Positions 1-6,377 of a DNA stretch of 6,489 nucleotides are shown here, one piece after another. The notes under the pieces are model-generated. The model searched no databases, was not told where the DNA came from, and worked only from the letters and a program-made list of their open reading frames with translations. Numbering within the stretch: the first letter of the stretch is position 1; each line of letters begins with the position of its first letter. The stretch covers positions 1 to 6,489 of the forward strand of contig SMXK01000157.1 in the NCBI GenBank assembly GCA_004356265.1, in the 5' to 3' direction. Made by a program: the position numbers and the translations under genes. The stretch comes from Bacteroidota bacterium (GTDB taxonomy: Bacteria; Bacteroidota; Rhodothermia; Rhodothermales; UBA10348).

Positions 1-1
1 A

Positions 2-253
2 GACCGCGTGATTGGCTTTCTGAAATCAGAGGGAATCAGTTCGACAGAATCGGCCGCGGCCGATTCTCAATATTATCTGGCGTTTGCGACGTCGAGGCAC
101 AAAGCGTACGAGAGAGCCCAAAATTCCATTGGTGTCCTGCAGAATAACGAGGTTTTGGAATTATCTGAAGCACTCGAGGTGAGTGCGTTATCCGGACTCA
201 CCGAAAGAGAATCCAGGCAATACATTTGCTTTCCGAAAGAGTTAGAGCCTTAA
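2..253 (+). CDS. C-terminal fragment of an unrecognised protein (5' end outside window)
   Basis: This reading frame is open from the left edge of the window and ends at a TAA at 251-253, giving 83 residues. A GTG at position 8 could start a short 81-residue protein, but no ribosome binding site can be judged there because the frame runs straight to the window edge. A truncated longer gene is therefore the simpler reading. The visible part is polar and probably mostly helical (stretches around SQYYLAFATSRHKAYERAQ and LQNNEVLELSEALEVSAL). It has no signal peptide, no membrane segment and no catalytic motif I recognise, and it ends in CFPKELEP. It is convergent with the DUF6588-type gene, with only 27 bases between the two stop codons and no clear hairpin terminator in that gap. 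A perfect 22-bp palindrome lies inside it at 46-67. No function is assigned. That it is coding is moderately likely; its identity is unknown. Confidence 0.55.
   Translation, partial: DRVIGFLKSEGISSTESAAADSQYYLAFATSRHKAYERAQNSIGVLQNNEVLELSEALEVSALSGLTERESRQYICFPKELEP
46..67. repeat. Perfect 22-bp palindrome inside the first gene
   Basis: The half-site AGAATCGGCCG (46-56) is followed immediately by its exact reverse complement (57-67), with no spacer. The flanking bases (C at 45, C at 68) do not pair. It lies within the coding frame and encodes part of a Ser-Ala-rich stretch (TESAAADS). It could form a cruciform or bind a dimeric protein, or be chance. No function is established. Confidence 0.9.
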
Positions 254-280
254 AATCAGGCAAAAGACCCGGCATCCGAT

Positions 281-1348
281 TCAGAACGAAACACCTATTC
301 CGAAAGATGCGGACTGGACGGAACCGAGGCTGAAATCGGTCGAAATTACTACCGGACCCGCCGCAATAGAGATACCCACAAGTGCTCTCAGATAGTTGGC
401 GCCATCCAGGTCCAGGCTCACATCCACCGGATCGCGCAAATCTGCAACACCAAAATCTACATTAACGTCGCCATCTTCGATAACACTGGAACCCTCGAAT
501 CTGTAACTCACTGTCACATTCGAATCTTCAGCCTGAAGACCCCCATATATTGTAACGATCCCGAGTTTTTTACTGGCCTGAATATTTACAGCCCAGGTCT
601 TCAATTTGATTATCGGAAGGTCGTTTGAATCGTCAAAAAACAGTTGCTGCCAGGACCCCTGTATTGCCAGATGAAATGGAAGTGACGGAATATACTGGCT
701 GATACTATGCCGGATACCTACTCCGATCAGCCCGAATCTCCCCACCTCCTCACTTGTAATGGACGGAACGTATCGTAACATCAGGTCGGTGCCGAGAATC
801 GTACCAATCTCAAGCTGAGGCGCAGCGGCAGGCATTGCCGGAAGATCAATCAGACCCTCAGGAGTCTGAAACGAAAAAACTGTATCGACCGACACAATGA
901 ACTGCTCGCCATCGACTGTAACCAGTACGTCTTCCAGGGCGCGAACAGTGACAGTCCCGCGCAAACTGTCGCCGAAAATCGTGGGTGCATTCCGAACTGT
1001 AACCAGCGCGGGTACCCGAAGTGTTACGTCCTTGCCATTAACAATTCTGTCGAGCGCCACATCGACGTTGTACGTCGTACTGAATTGTTTATCATCTTCG
1101 CTGATGATAGTTGCAAAAATCTTCACGCCCAGATAGGCGCGGAATCCGTTCCGTGGCCCGTTGTCAGCAGTATGGAAAAGACCCGAATTGTAATCTGCCC
1201 CGAACGCACTGGTAAATGGTTCGATGTACTTCTCCGCATATTGGGATGAAACCAGACGTAGCGCGTCAACAAGCTCTTGCGCAGCAGCAGTTCCGCTCAT
1301 AACAAACGAAAATGCTGCCAATAGCAATATGATTTTATTTGATTTCAT
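281..1348 (-). CDS. Secreted, probably outer-membrane beta-barrel protein, DUF6588-like
   Basis: This encodes a 355-residue exported protein of unknown function. Residues 1-23 form a classical Sec signal peptide: a short Lys-containing start, a hydrophobic core (IILLLAAFSFVMSG) and a TAAA|Q signal peptidase I site. The mature part is rich in alternating, beta-strand-like segments. It contains GTDLMLRYVPS (about 186-196) and RFGLIGVGIRHSISQYIP (about 204-221), and ends in the strand ASFGIGVSF with a terminal Phe, as is typical of barrels inserted by the BAM machinery. The 'GxGxRHSISQYIPxLP' segment followed by a Trp-containing strand is what I recall from DUF6588 proteins of Bacteroidota; this assignment is from memory. 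The frame can be extended 11 codons upstream to a TTG, but the ATG at 1348 puts the signal peptide at the very N terminus and is preferred. It lies downstream of the coiled-coil gene on the same strand, 130 bases away, with its own promoter candidate at 1402-1432. Porin-like transport or a structural role would be guesswork. Confidence 0.85.
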   Translation of the reverse strand: MKSNKIILLLAAFSFVMSGTAAAQELVDALRLVSSQYAEKYIEPFTSAFGADYNSGLFHTADNGPRNGFRAYLGVKIFATIISEDDKQFSTTYNVDVALDRIVNGKDVTLRVPALVTVRNAPTIFGDSLRGTVTVRALEDVLVTVDGEQFIVSVDTVFSFQTPEGLIDLPAMPAAAPQLEIGTILGTDLMLRYVPSITSEEVGRFGLIGVGIRHSISQYIPSLPFHLAIQGSWQQLFFDDSNDLPIIKLKTWAVNIQASKKLGIVTIYGGLQAEDSNVTVSYRFEGSSVIEDGDVNVDFGVADLRDPVDVSLDLDGANYLRALVGISIAAGPVVISTDFSLGSVQSASFGIGVSF

Positions 1349-1401
1349 GAAGTTTACAATGTTGGGGAAGTGATGCCACAATATTTATCAAGAGTAGCGC
1401 C

Positions 1402-1432
1402 CAAAATAAATAATCGACCTGACTAATATCAA
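1402..1432 (-). promoter_or_regulatory. Candidate Bacteroidota-type promoter for the DUF6588-like gene
   Basis: On the minus strand, TTG (1430-1432) is followed after exactly 20 bases by TTATTTTG (1402-1409). The Bacteroidota primary sigma factor consensus is TTG, 19-21 bases, TAnnTTTG; here only the A at the second position of the -7 element is wrong. The -7 element lies 53 bases before the preferred ATG at 1348, a reasonable leader length, in the only intergenic space upstream of this gene. If real, the DUF6588-like gene is transcribed on its own rather than only by read-through from the coiled-coil gene. This is a pattern match only. Confidence 0.4.
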
Positions 1433-1478
1433 TTGATCTTCGTTCTCTACCAGTGATTCATGACAATTTTCCTCTTAA

Positions 1479-2432
1479 CTATGCGCGATTGATAACGTTG
1501 CGTCTATCGTGTACAATTGCAATATCTCTGGCCTTGTTTTTTTCCTGCCTCAAACTCAGTTGATTCAAACAGTCTGAAACCGCCCTTTGGGTTTGCTCGA
1601 CCGTCGAAAGTGATTTGGAGATTTGTGATTGAACAATCCAGTCAAACATCAATCCATCGAAAAAGAAATCAGCAAACGTTGTGAACCTTCCTATCTCGAT
1701 CTCGAGATTCGTCTTCACATCAACGTCTGCCATTTCTCTCTTGAACCTATTTAATTGCAACTGGACACCGGCTATTTTTACTCTCGCATCATCAAGATTT
1801 GAGTGTTTAACGGCCGTAGCGATCAACCCGCCGCCGAGCAAATCGAAAACTCCCCACCCCTGGGCCTGCCGAAGCTCGCGAATGACGCCATCAAGTCCTT
1901 CCTGAAGAATGAATCCTTCCCGAATTGCTTCGTCGAGCTCGTTTCTCTCTGCCAGAAACACTCCCCGTTCCTCAGCCAGTGCCAGGAGTTGCTCCGAGTA
2001 ATGGTCATCTGCTTCGATCAGGAATCGCTCTTTTTCGCGAAAAAGGGCTACTTGTCTACTCCGGAGGTCACCAAGTTTCAGTCCCCGGGCTCGTAAAGAA
2101 GCGATTTCCGTTCGGGTCTGTTTTGCCGTTTCCACGGCCTGATCGTGTTTCAACCAGGCCGCAAAATATTCCCTTTTCTCCTCGGCAAGAACCTTTTCAT
2201 TGTCCCCGAGGAGGGACAGGTACATTCCGCGAATACTGTTACCCTCCAGCTGATCGACGTCATCTTCCTCGCTCTTGAGAATCGATGCCAATTCAACGAT
2301 GCGTTCGCCGTAGAGCTGAAGGTCAGACTCAAGGTCGCGAATTCGCCTGCTTTTTGTTTCGTGTTCTACGACCCTGTTTTTTAACTCTTCAATCCTCTCG
2401 TTCAGTTCATCCAGCATGGAACCATTCCCCAT
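1479..2432 (-). CDS. Cytoplasmic coiled-coil protein of unknown function
   Basis: This encodes a 317-residue protein with no signal peptide. Numbered from the preferred ATG, residues about 5-55 (MLDELNERIEELKNRVVEHE onward) and about 75-190 are dense in Glu, Lys, Arg and Leu with heptad-like spacing, indicating long coiled-coil helices. These are interrupted at about 192-211 by a Gly-rich, mildly hydrophobic stretch, GWGVFDLLGGGLIATAVKHS. A second amphipathic patch, FFFDGLMFDWIVQSQI, lies at about 256-271, before a final charged helix. I recall similar 'DLLGGGLIAT..KHS' and 'FFDGL..DW.VQS.I' blocks in uncharacterised coiled-coil proteins of several phyla, but know no assigned function. The overall style faintly recalls PspA/LiaH-like helical scaffolds, which is speculation. 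Start choice: the frame extends to a TTG at 2453 with no ribosome binding site. The ATG at 2432 is used; a second ATG at 2417, preceded by GGGG, is nearly as plausible. It lies 75 bases downstream of the peptidase gene on the same strand, so co-transcription is possible. Confidence 0.8.
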   Translation of the reverse strand: MGNGSMLDELNERIEELKNRVVEHETKSRRIRDLESDLQLYGERIVELASILKSEEDDVDQLEGNSIRGMYLSLLGDNEKVLAEEKREYFAAWLKHDQAVETAKQTRTEIASLRARGLKLGDLRSRQVALFREKERFLIEADDHYSEQLLALAEERGVFLAERNELDEAIREGFILQEGLDGVIRELRQAQGWGVFDLLGGGLIATAVKHSNLDDARVKIAGVQLQLNRFKREMADVDVKTNLEIEIGRFTTFADFFFDGLMFDWIVQSQISKSLSTVEQTQRAVSDCLNQLSLRQEKNKARDIAIVHDRRNVINRA

Positions 2433-2507
2433 CGTGGTATTCTCGAGCAACAAAAGTTATTCGACTACAAGTTTGAGATACCTGATATCGAGGGTCTTCA
2501 TGGAAAA

Positions 2508-5459
2508 TCAAGAGTCAGACTTCTTCTCCATAGCTTCGGTTTGTTTCTTTTTCTCCAGTTCCTTCTCTAAATATGGAATTCCATCTGTAATCCAGGTCGA
2601 AGCCTCGCGTCCGCGCAGAAAGTGATCGAACCAGTCGTGACTCCTGTTAGCATAGTCGATCTGATTTTCCTTCTTCCTGTTTCCGTGATTTTCCCCTTCG
2701 TAAACCAACATGACGAAAGTCTTTCCCATGCGTCGCATAGTATTATACATTTCAACACCTTGGTTAAAATCGACCGCTCCGTCATTATCACCAAAAGCGA
2801 TCATAAGTGGGGTGTTGATTGACTCCGCATTAAATACAGGTGAGTTGTCTACGAACTTGTCCCAATCCTTCCAGTACGGATCAGGAAACCGGCCCTGACG
2901 GACTTCAAAGATACTGGCGTCGCTCGACCCGGAATTCCAATAGACCGAGTTGTACATACTGATCATATTCGTGAGAGGCGCTCCAGCGACTGCCGCCGCA
3001 AACATGTCCGTCTGCGAGACAACAAAAGCGGTTTGGTACGCTCCCCATGAATGGCCTGTCAGTCCGATCTGATCTGGATCTATCATGCCGGATGCAAGAA
3101 CCTGCTCCACCGCAGGCACGATACAATCAACGGCTGATTTCCCGGGATCCCGAAGTTTGTAGATGATATCCGGCTCAAATACGAAATAACCCTCTGAGGA
3201 ATAACGACGCTGGTTGTATGAATTGGTGCGGCTCGGAAGCGTATACGAATGAAGGCTTTGTGACCTCAATTCGTAGATGTACACCATCATCGGATACTGC
3301 TTTCCGTCCTCATAATTCGCAGGATACAAAAGTCGACCCTGCAGCTCGACGCCATCGGCATTGGTGTATGTGATAAGTTCCGTTTTACCCCAGTGAAAAT
3401 CGTCCTGCTGTGGGTTGGTGTTGGTCTGCTGAACCGGAGAATCGAAGTCAGCGCTTACAGCAAAAAAGTTGGGCGATTCGTCTGCTTTTTGCGTCTGAAA
3501 AACGTAAACATCGGCGTCATCTGCTCGAATGAGGCCCGATACGGAACGACCCTCATATATCAGCGGCACAAGTTGCGCTGCATCTTCGGACGCCTGGTTT
3601 TTCTCCAGTCGGAAATATCCGCTGTATTTGGTAAAGTCGCCGTACGCACTGAAGTAGATGTCCTCATCTTCCTTTAAATCGTCTTCTTCGAAATCCAAGC
3701 GCTGCTGTCTGAATCGAATACGGTCCTCGGCGCCGAAAGTCAATCGTTCAGTTGCGCTTCCGTCCGCCCAAATCTTGTACACATCGTATTCGTCGTACGC
3801 CAAAAACCACTCATCTCCTTCTACCCATTGCCCACTTCCCCATGCCCGGTCCGCTTCACGTCCGGAGATTGCTTTGAAATTGTTGAAACGCGTTGGAATA
3901 TCCCGGGTTAATTCGGTGTGGACCAGCGTTTTCAGATCGATAGAGTTCCAGCTGTTATCGCGCCAGTATAGAATGTATTTCCCTCCCGAAGACACCTGGA
4001 CAGATTCGATTCTCTCAAGAACCTGCGTTTCCTTACCGGAATCGACTTCTTTTACGTATATGTCATTCCATTTTTCTCTGAATGCCGGCTCATACGGGGT
4101 CGGATCAAATAGAACCGCGCGTGATTCATCACCGGATAACGTCACTCGTTGACGGTCGTCATCAGCCAACTTTACGATCGAATTCACATCCAGCGTCCAT
4201 GCCGTGAGATATGTGGCATCCCGGTTTCGATTTGCCCGAACTTTCTGCTGAGGTTGTGCAGACGAATCATTCCAGTGCCAGATGTCGACTCCGGAGGGGT
4301 CCAGATCCTTGTCCCGATCGGCGTTGGTTGTTTCGGAGTCTTCGTCGCAATCTTCGTCGGAATCTTCATCGCAATCTGCATCTTTGCCGTCTGAATCGCC
4401 GGAATTTTCGTCTTCATCGTCGTGGCCGTTTTCATCGTCGTGCCCGTCTTCATCGTCGTGGCCGTCCGAATCGTTCTCGTCACTTTCCGAATCGTCCTCC
4501 TCGTTGACTCGATCGCGCTCCACTGCTCTATCCTTCAAGCCAAGGAACACGCGTTTTCCATCTTCTGACCAGGCAAGGGAGCCCTCACTGGCTATCCTGT
4601 GATCTTCCGGAAAGGCCTCGTTTTCAGCCGAATTGAACAAGAAATGCTCAGCAGCCCGGGGCCCACCGTCCAATCCCCGATAGGCATGAATTAAATGGTC
4701 GGGCCCTTCGGTGGCTTCCTCCGATTCCACTTCTTCCAGAAACGCCAGATTATAATCGTCCTCAGACCATTCCAGATTAGAAAATGAGACTGAATTTGAG
4801 GTAAGCACTCGTGTGGTACCCGCTGCAGGATCCATCAGGTGTATGCCGTTTCCAAGCTCATCATACGAATCAATTACCATGGCCAGGAGCGCCCCTTCAT
4901 AACTGAATGCATATTCCTTGACATTGCCTACCAACATATTGGTGCCCGCGGCCAGATCTCTAATAACCAGATCACTGCCATCGGATTTATTTTTATCGTC
5001 CTGATACTTCCGCATCGCCAGAAAACGACCGTCTTCTGAGAAGGCGAATGACTGGACATACTCCAGTGTATCCACGTCTTCCGTCTGGAGATTCATCAGG
5101 CCCAGTTTCAGTTTGACGGGTTTATCGGCCTTCTCTGCCTTTTTTGATTCTTTTTTAGAAACTCCGATTGCGAAAGCCAACCAATTATTATCATCTGAAA
5201 AGAAAGGCCTGCTCGCAAACTTGAATATCGTTTCGTCGGTACTCGCAACCTTTTTCACAGCCAACCAACCATCATCTTCCACGGGCGTGACCTGATAGGC
5301 GAACCAGGATCCGTCGGGCGAAAGACGCTTCACACCCAGCTGCTGCCACTGTGCGTAGTCTTCGAGCGTCAGGTCTTTCTTCTGCGCCGATGCCTGTTGC
5401 GTTGGTGCGAACGTAACTAAAATGAACAAGCAAATAGTCCATATCGACAGTCGTTTCAT
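2508..5459 (-). CDS. Secreted S9-family (prolyl oligopeptidase-type) serine peptidase with acidic insertion
   Basis: This encodes a 983-residue exported peptidase predicted to cleave peptides in the periplasm or outside the cell. Residues 1-25 form a Sec signal peptide ending at ASA|Q. Residues about 30-690 contain repeated beta-propeller-type strands, including RLSPDGSWFAYQVTP near 45, FSEDGRFLAMR near 140 and WSEDGKRVFLGL near 297. The alpha/beta-hydrolase domain runs from about 700 to 955, with the nucleophile in TGHSWGAY (Ser804), the acid in GDNDGAVDF (probably Asp893) and the base in GENHG (His925). All three are present in the expected order, so it should be active. The tail (about 963-983) is highly charged. 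Two features stand out: a Lys-rich patch at 102-118, and a very acidic stretch at about 320-387 inside the propeller (39 of 68 residues Asp or Glu), built from DNA repeats. The start ATG has AGG seven bases upstream. It is divergent from the SDR gene with 129 bases between them. Exact peptide specificity (dipeptidyl, acyl-aminoacyl or endo) cannot be read from the sequence. Confidence 0.93.
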   Translation of the reverse strand: MKRLSIWTICLFILVTFAPTQQASAQKKDLTLEDYAQWQQLGVKRLSPDGSWFAYQVTPVEDDGWLAVKKVASTDETIFKFASRPFFSDDNNWLAFAIGVSKKESKKAEKADKPVKLKLGLMNLQTEDVDTLEYVQSFAFSEDGRFLAMRKYQDDKNKSDGSDLVIRDLAAGTNMLVGNVKEYAFSYEGALLAMVIDSYDELGNGIHLMDPAAGTTRVLTSNSVSFSNLEWSEDDYNLAFLEEVESEEATEGPDHLIHAYRGLDGGPRAAEHFLFNSAENEAFPEDHRIASEGSLAWSEDGKRVFLGLKDRAVERDRVNEEDDSESDENDSDGHDDEDGHDDENGHDDEDENSGDSDGKDADCDEDSDEDCDEDSETTNADRDKDLDPSGVDIWHWNDSSAQPQQKVRANRNRDATYLTAWTLDVNSIVKLADDDRQRVTLSGDESRAVLFDPTPYEPAFREKWNDIYVKEVDSGKETQVLERIESVQVSSGGKYILYWRDNSWNSIDLKTLVHTELTRDIPTRFNNFKAISGREADRAWGSGQWVEGDEWFLAYDEYDVYKIWADGSATERLTFGAEDRIRFRQQRLDFEEDDLKEDEDIYFSAYGDFTKYSGYFRLEKNQASEDAAQLVPLIYEGRSVSGLIRADDADVYVFQTQKADESPNFFAVSADFDSPVQQTNTNPQQDDFHWGKTELITYTNADGVELQGRLLYPANYEDGKQYPMMVYIYELRSQSLHSYTLPSRTNSYNQRRYSSEGYFVFEPDIIYKLRDPGKSAVDCIVPAVEQVLASGMIDPDQIGLTGHSWGAYQTAFVVSQTDMFAAAVAGAPLTNMISMYNSVYWNSGSSDASIFEVRQGRFPDPYWKDWDKFVDNSPVFNAESINTPLMIAFGDNDGAVDFNQGVEMYNTMRRMGKTFVMLVYEGENHGNRKKENQIDYANRSHDWFDHFLRGREASTWITDGIPYLEKELEKKKQTEAMEKKSDS
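4339..4374 (-). repeat. 12-bp tandem repeat, 3 copies
   Basis: Three near-identical 12-base units occur in a row on the plus strand: TCTTCGTCGCAA, TCTTCGTCGGAA and TCTTCATCGCAA. They encode alternating CDED/SDED peptide units in the acidic insertion of the S9 peptidase. Each unit is four codons, so copy-number changes would keep the frame. Confidence 0.88.
4414..4467 (-). repeat. 18-bp tandem repeat, 3 copies
   Basis: Three 18-base units occur in a row on the plus strand, each beginning TCATCGTCGTG and differing at only a few positions near the end (ggccgttt, cccgtct and ggccgtcc variants). They encode three GHDDE(D/N) peptide repeats in the acidic insertion of the S9 peptidase. The unit is six codons, so gain or loss would be in frame. 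Confidence 0.9.
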
Positions 5460-5588
5460 GAGAATGCCTGATTTTCCATAATGATGTGGGTTCGGGTTGC
5501 CAATAAATTAGGAAATTGCCGTTCAAGAAGTCTCGGTTGACGCATTTCCGTTTTGCCCCTCGATACTTCGATTGCTTATTATCCGGGT
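5460..5588. promoter_or_regulatory. Divergent intergenic region between peptidase and SDR genes
   Basis: These 129 bases must hold promoters for both directions. On the plus strand, TTGACG (5537-5542) followed after 19 bases by GATACT (5562-5567) is a weak sigma70-like pair upstream of the SDR gene. On the minus strand, TTGGCA (5498-5503), 17 bases, TATGGA (5475-5480) is a weak candidate for the peptidase, but it would leave a very short leader. Neither fits the Bacteroidota TTG-N20-TAnnTTTG pattern. I see no strong inverted repeat that would mark an operator, and no riboswitch-like fold. Confidence 0.35.
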
Positions 5589-6377
5589 ATGGAATTATCA
5601 CTTGTAAATAAACGTGCGCTGGTGTGCGGAGCGTCTCAGGGAATCGGCCTGGCCACGGCAATCGAACTCGCAGGGCTCGGCGCCGACATCACTCTTTTCG
5701 CCCGAAATGAAGAACGACTGGAACAGGCCCTGACGGCCCTTCCCGGGTCAGATCAGCAGGGTCACAGTTACCTGGTTGCAGATTTCGACGACCCGGACCA
5801 GGTCTTTCGAGCTGTACAAGAAGCGCATGGAAAAGGATCACGATGGGACATCGTAATCAATAACAGCGGGGGCCCGCCGGGAGGCACGATCGTGAGTGCG
5901 GCTCGTGAAGAATTTTTGACAGCGTTTAACCGGCATTTATTATCCAGTCATTCGATCCTGCAGGTTGTTTTACCCGGCATGAAGGAGGCAAGCTTCGGGC
6001 GCATTGTAAATATTATATCGACCTCGGTCAAACAACCACTCAAGGGATTAGGTGTCTCGAACACGATCCGTGGCGCCGTCGCAAACTGGGCGAAAACCCT
6101 TGCAACTGAAGTTGCGGAGTTTGGCATTACTGTGAACAATGTGCTTCCAGGCGCAACGTCGACTGCTCGTTTGGCGGGCCTTTTGAAATCCCGTGCTGAA
6201 TCAGGTGGTGAACCTGAAGAATTCTACGCTGCACAAATGATGAGTCAAATCCCGGCCGGTCGTTTTGCCAGACCTGACGAAGTTGCAGCGGCCGTTGCAT
6301 TCCTGTGCACCCCGGCGGCGGCTTATATAAATGGTATTAACGTGCCGGTAGACGGCGGTAGAACGGGCAGCTTGTAA
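5589..6377 (+). CDS. Atypical short-chain dehydrogenase/reductase (SDR) lacking YxxxK
   Basis: This encodes a 262-residue cytoplasmic protein with the full length and fold pattern of the classical SDR/FabG family, which catalyses NAD(P)-dependent oxidation or reduction of alcohols and carbonyls. Visible family motifs are the nucleotide-binding CGASQGIG (13-20, with Cys for the usual first Thr), Asp65 in VADFDD, NNSGG (91-95, for NNAG), the catalytic-loop Ser144 in NIISTS, ITVNNVLPG (180-188) and the C-terminal INGINVPVDGG. The active site is unusual: ungapped comparison with E. coli FabG (Ser138, Tyr151, Lys155) puts Ser157 and Arg161 (SNTIR) at the Tyr and Lys positions. I recall an 'SNT(L/I)R' SDR subfamily, so this is probably a conserved divergent group rather than a damaged gene. 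The ATG at 5589 is chosen over an upstream TTG (5553) because it places the Rossmann motif at the usual distance from the N terminus. Its TAA overlaps the ATG of the aldehyde dehydrogenase, indicating an operon. The substrate is unknown. Confidence 0.92.
   Translation: MELSLVNKRALVCGASQGIGLATAIELAGLGADITLFARNEERLEQALTALPGSDQQGHSYLVADFDDPDQVFRAVQEAHGKGSRWDIVINNSGGPPGGTIVSAAREEFLTAFNRHLLSSHSILQVVLPGMKEASFGRIVNIISTSVKQPLKGLGVSNTIRGAVANWAKTLATEVAEFGITVNNVLPGATSTARLAGLLKSRAESGGEPEEFYAAQMMSQIPAGRFARPDEVAAAVAFLCTPAAAYINGINVPVDGGRTGSL

Larger units (their letters stand above)
4299..4502 (-). repeat. Segment coding for the acidic low-complexity insertion in the S9 peptidase
   Basis: These codons specify residues 320-387 of the peptidase. 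Of 68 residues, 39 are Asp or Glu, and the rest are mostly Ser, Gly, Asn and His, with two Cys (363, 371). The stretch sits between a propeller strand (WSEDGKRVFLGLKD) and a segment beginning GVDIWHWND, so it looks like a surface loop expanded within the beta-propeller. Two short in-frame tandem repeats (18-base and 12-base units) make up much of it, suggesting growth by replication slippage. Repeated D-x-D and DGHDDE patterns could bind calcium, but no canonical EF-hand is clear. Confidence 0.9.

Noticed and set aside
251..283. Bidirectional terminator between the two convergent stop codons
   Set aside because: I looked for a GC-rich stem followed by T on either strand and found no convincing pairing in this short gap.
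1349..1381. TTG start adding 11 residues to the DUF6588-like protein
   Set aside because: It would bury the signal peptide behind a His- and Phe-containing extension. The ATG at 1348 gives a standard Sec signal.
2433..2507. Terminator or promoter between the peptidase and the coiled-coil gene
   Set aside because: There is a TTTTG-containing AACTTTTG near match, but no TTG 19-21 bases upstream, and no stable hairpin with a T-run. The evidence does not decide between one transcript and two.
4184..4602. Long overlapping open frames on both strands across the acidic repeat region
   Set aside because: They are Ser/Arg- or Thr/Met-rich readings of the same GA-rich repeats in other frames. The peptidase frame has clear domain motifs on both sides, so the others are by-products of biased codon composition.
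5475..5503. Sigma70-like TTGGCA-N17-TATGGA promoter for the peptidase
   Set aside because: The -10 element matches poorly and lies about 15 bases from the ATG, leaving almost no leader. It is kept only as a weak mention under the divergent region.
5553..5588. TTG start giving a 12-residue longer SDR
   Set aside because: The extension (PLDTSIAYYPG) is not typical of SDR N termini, and the ATG at 5589 puts the Rossmann motif at the usual position.
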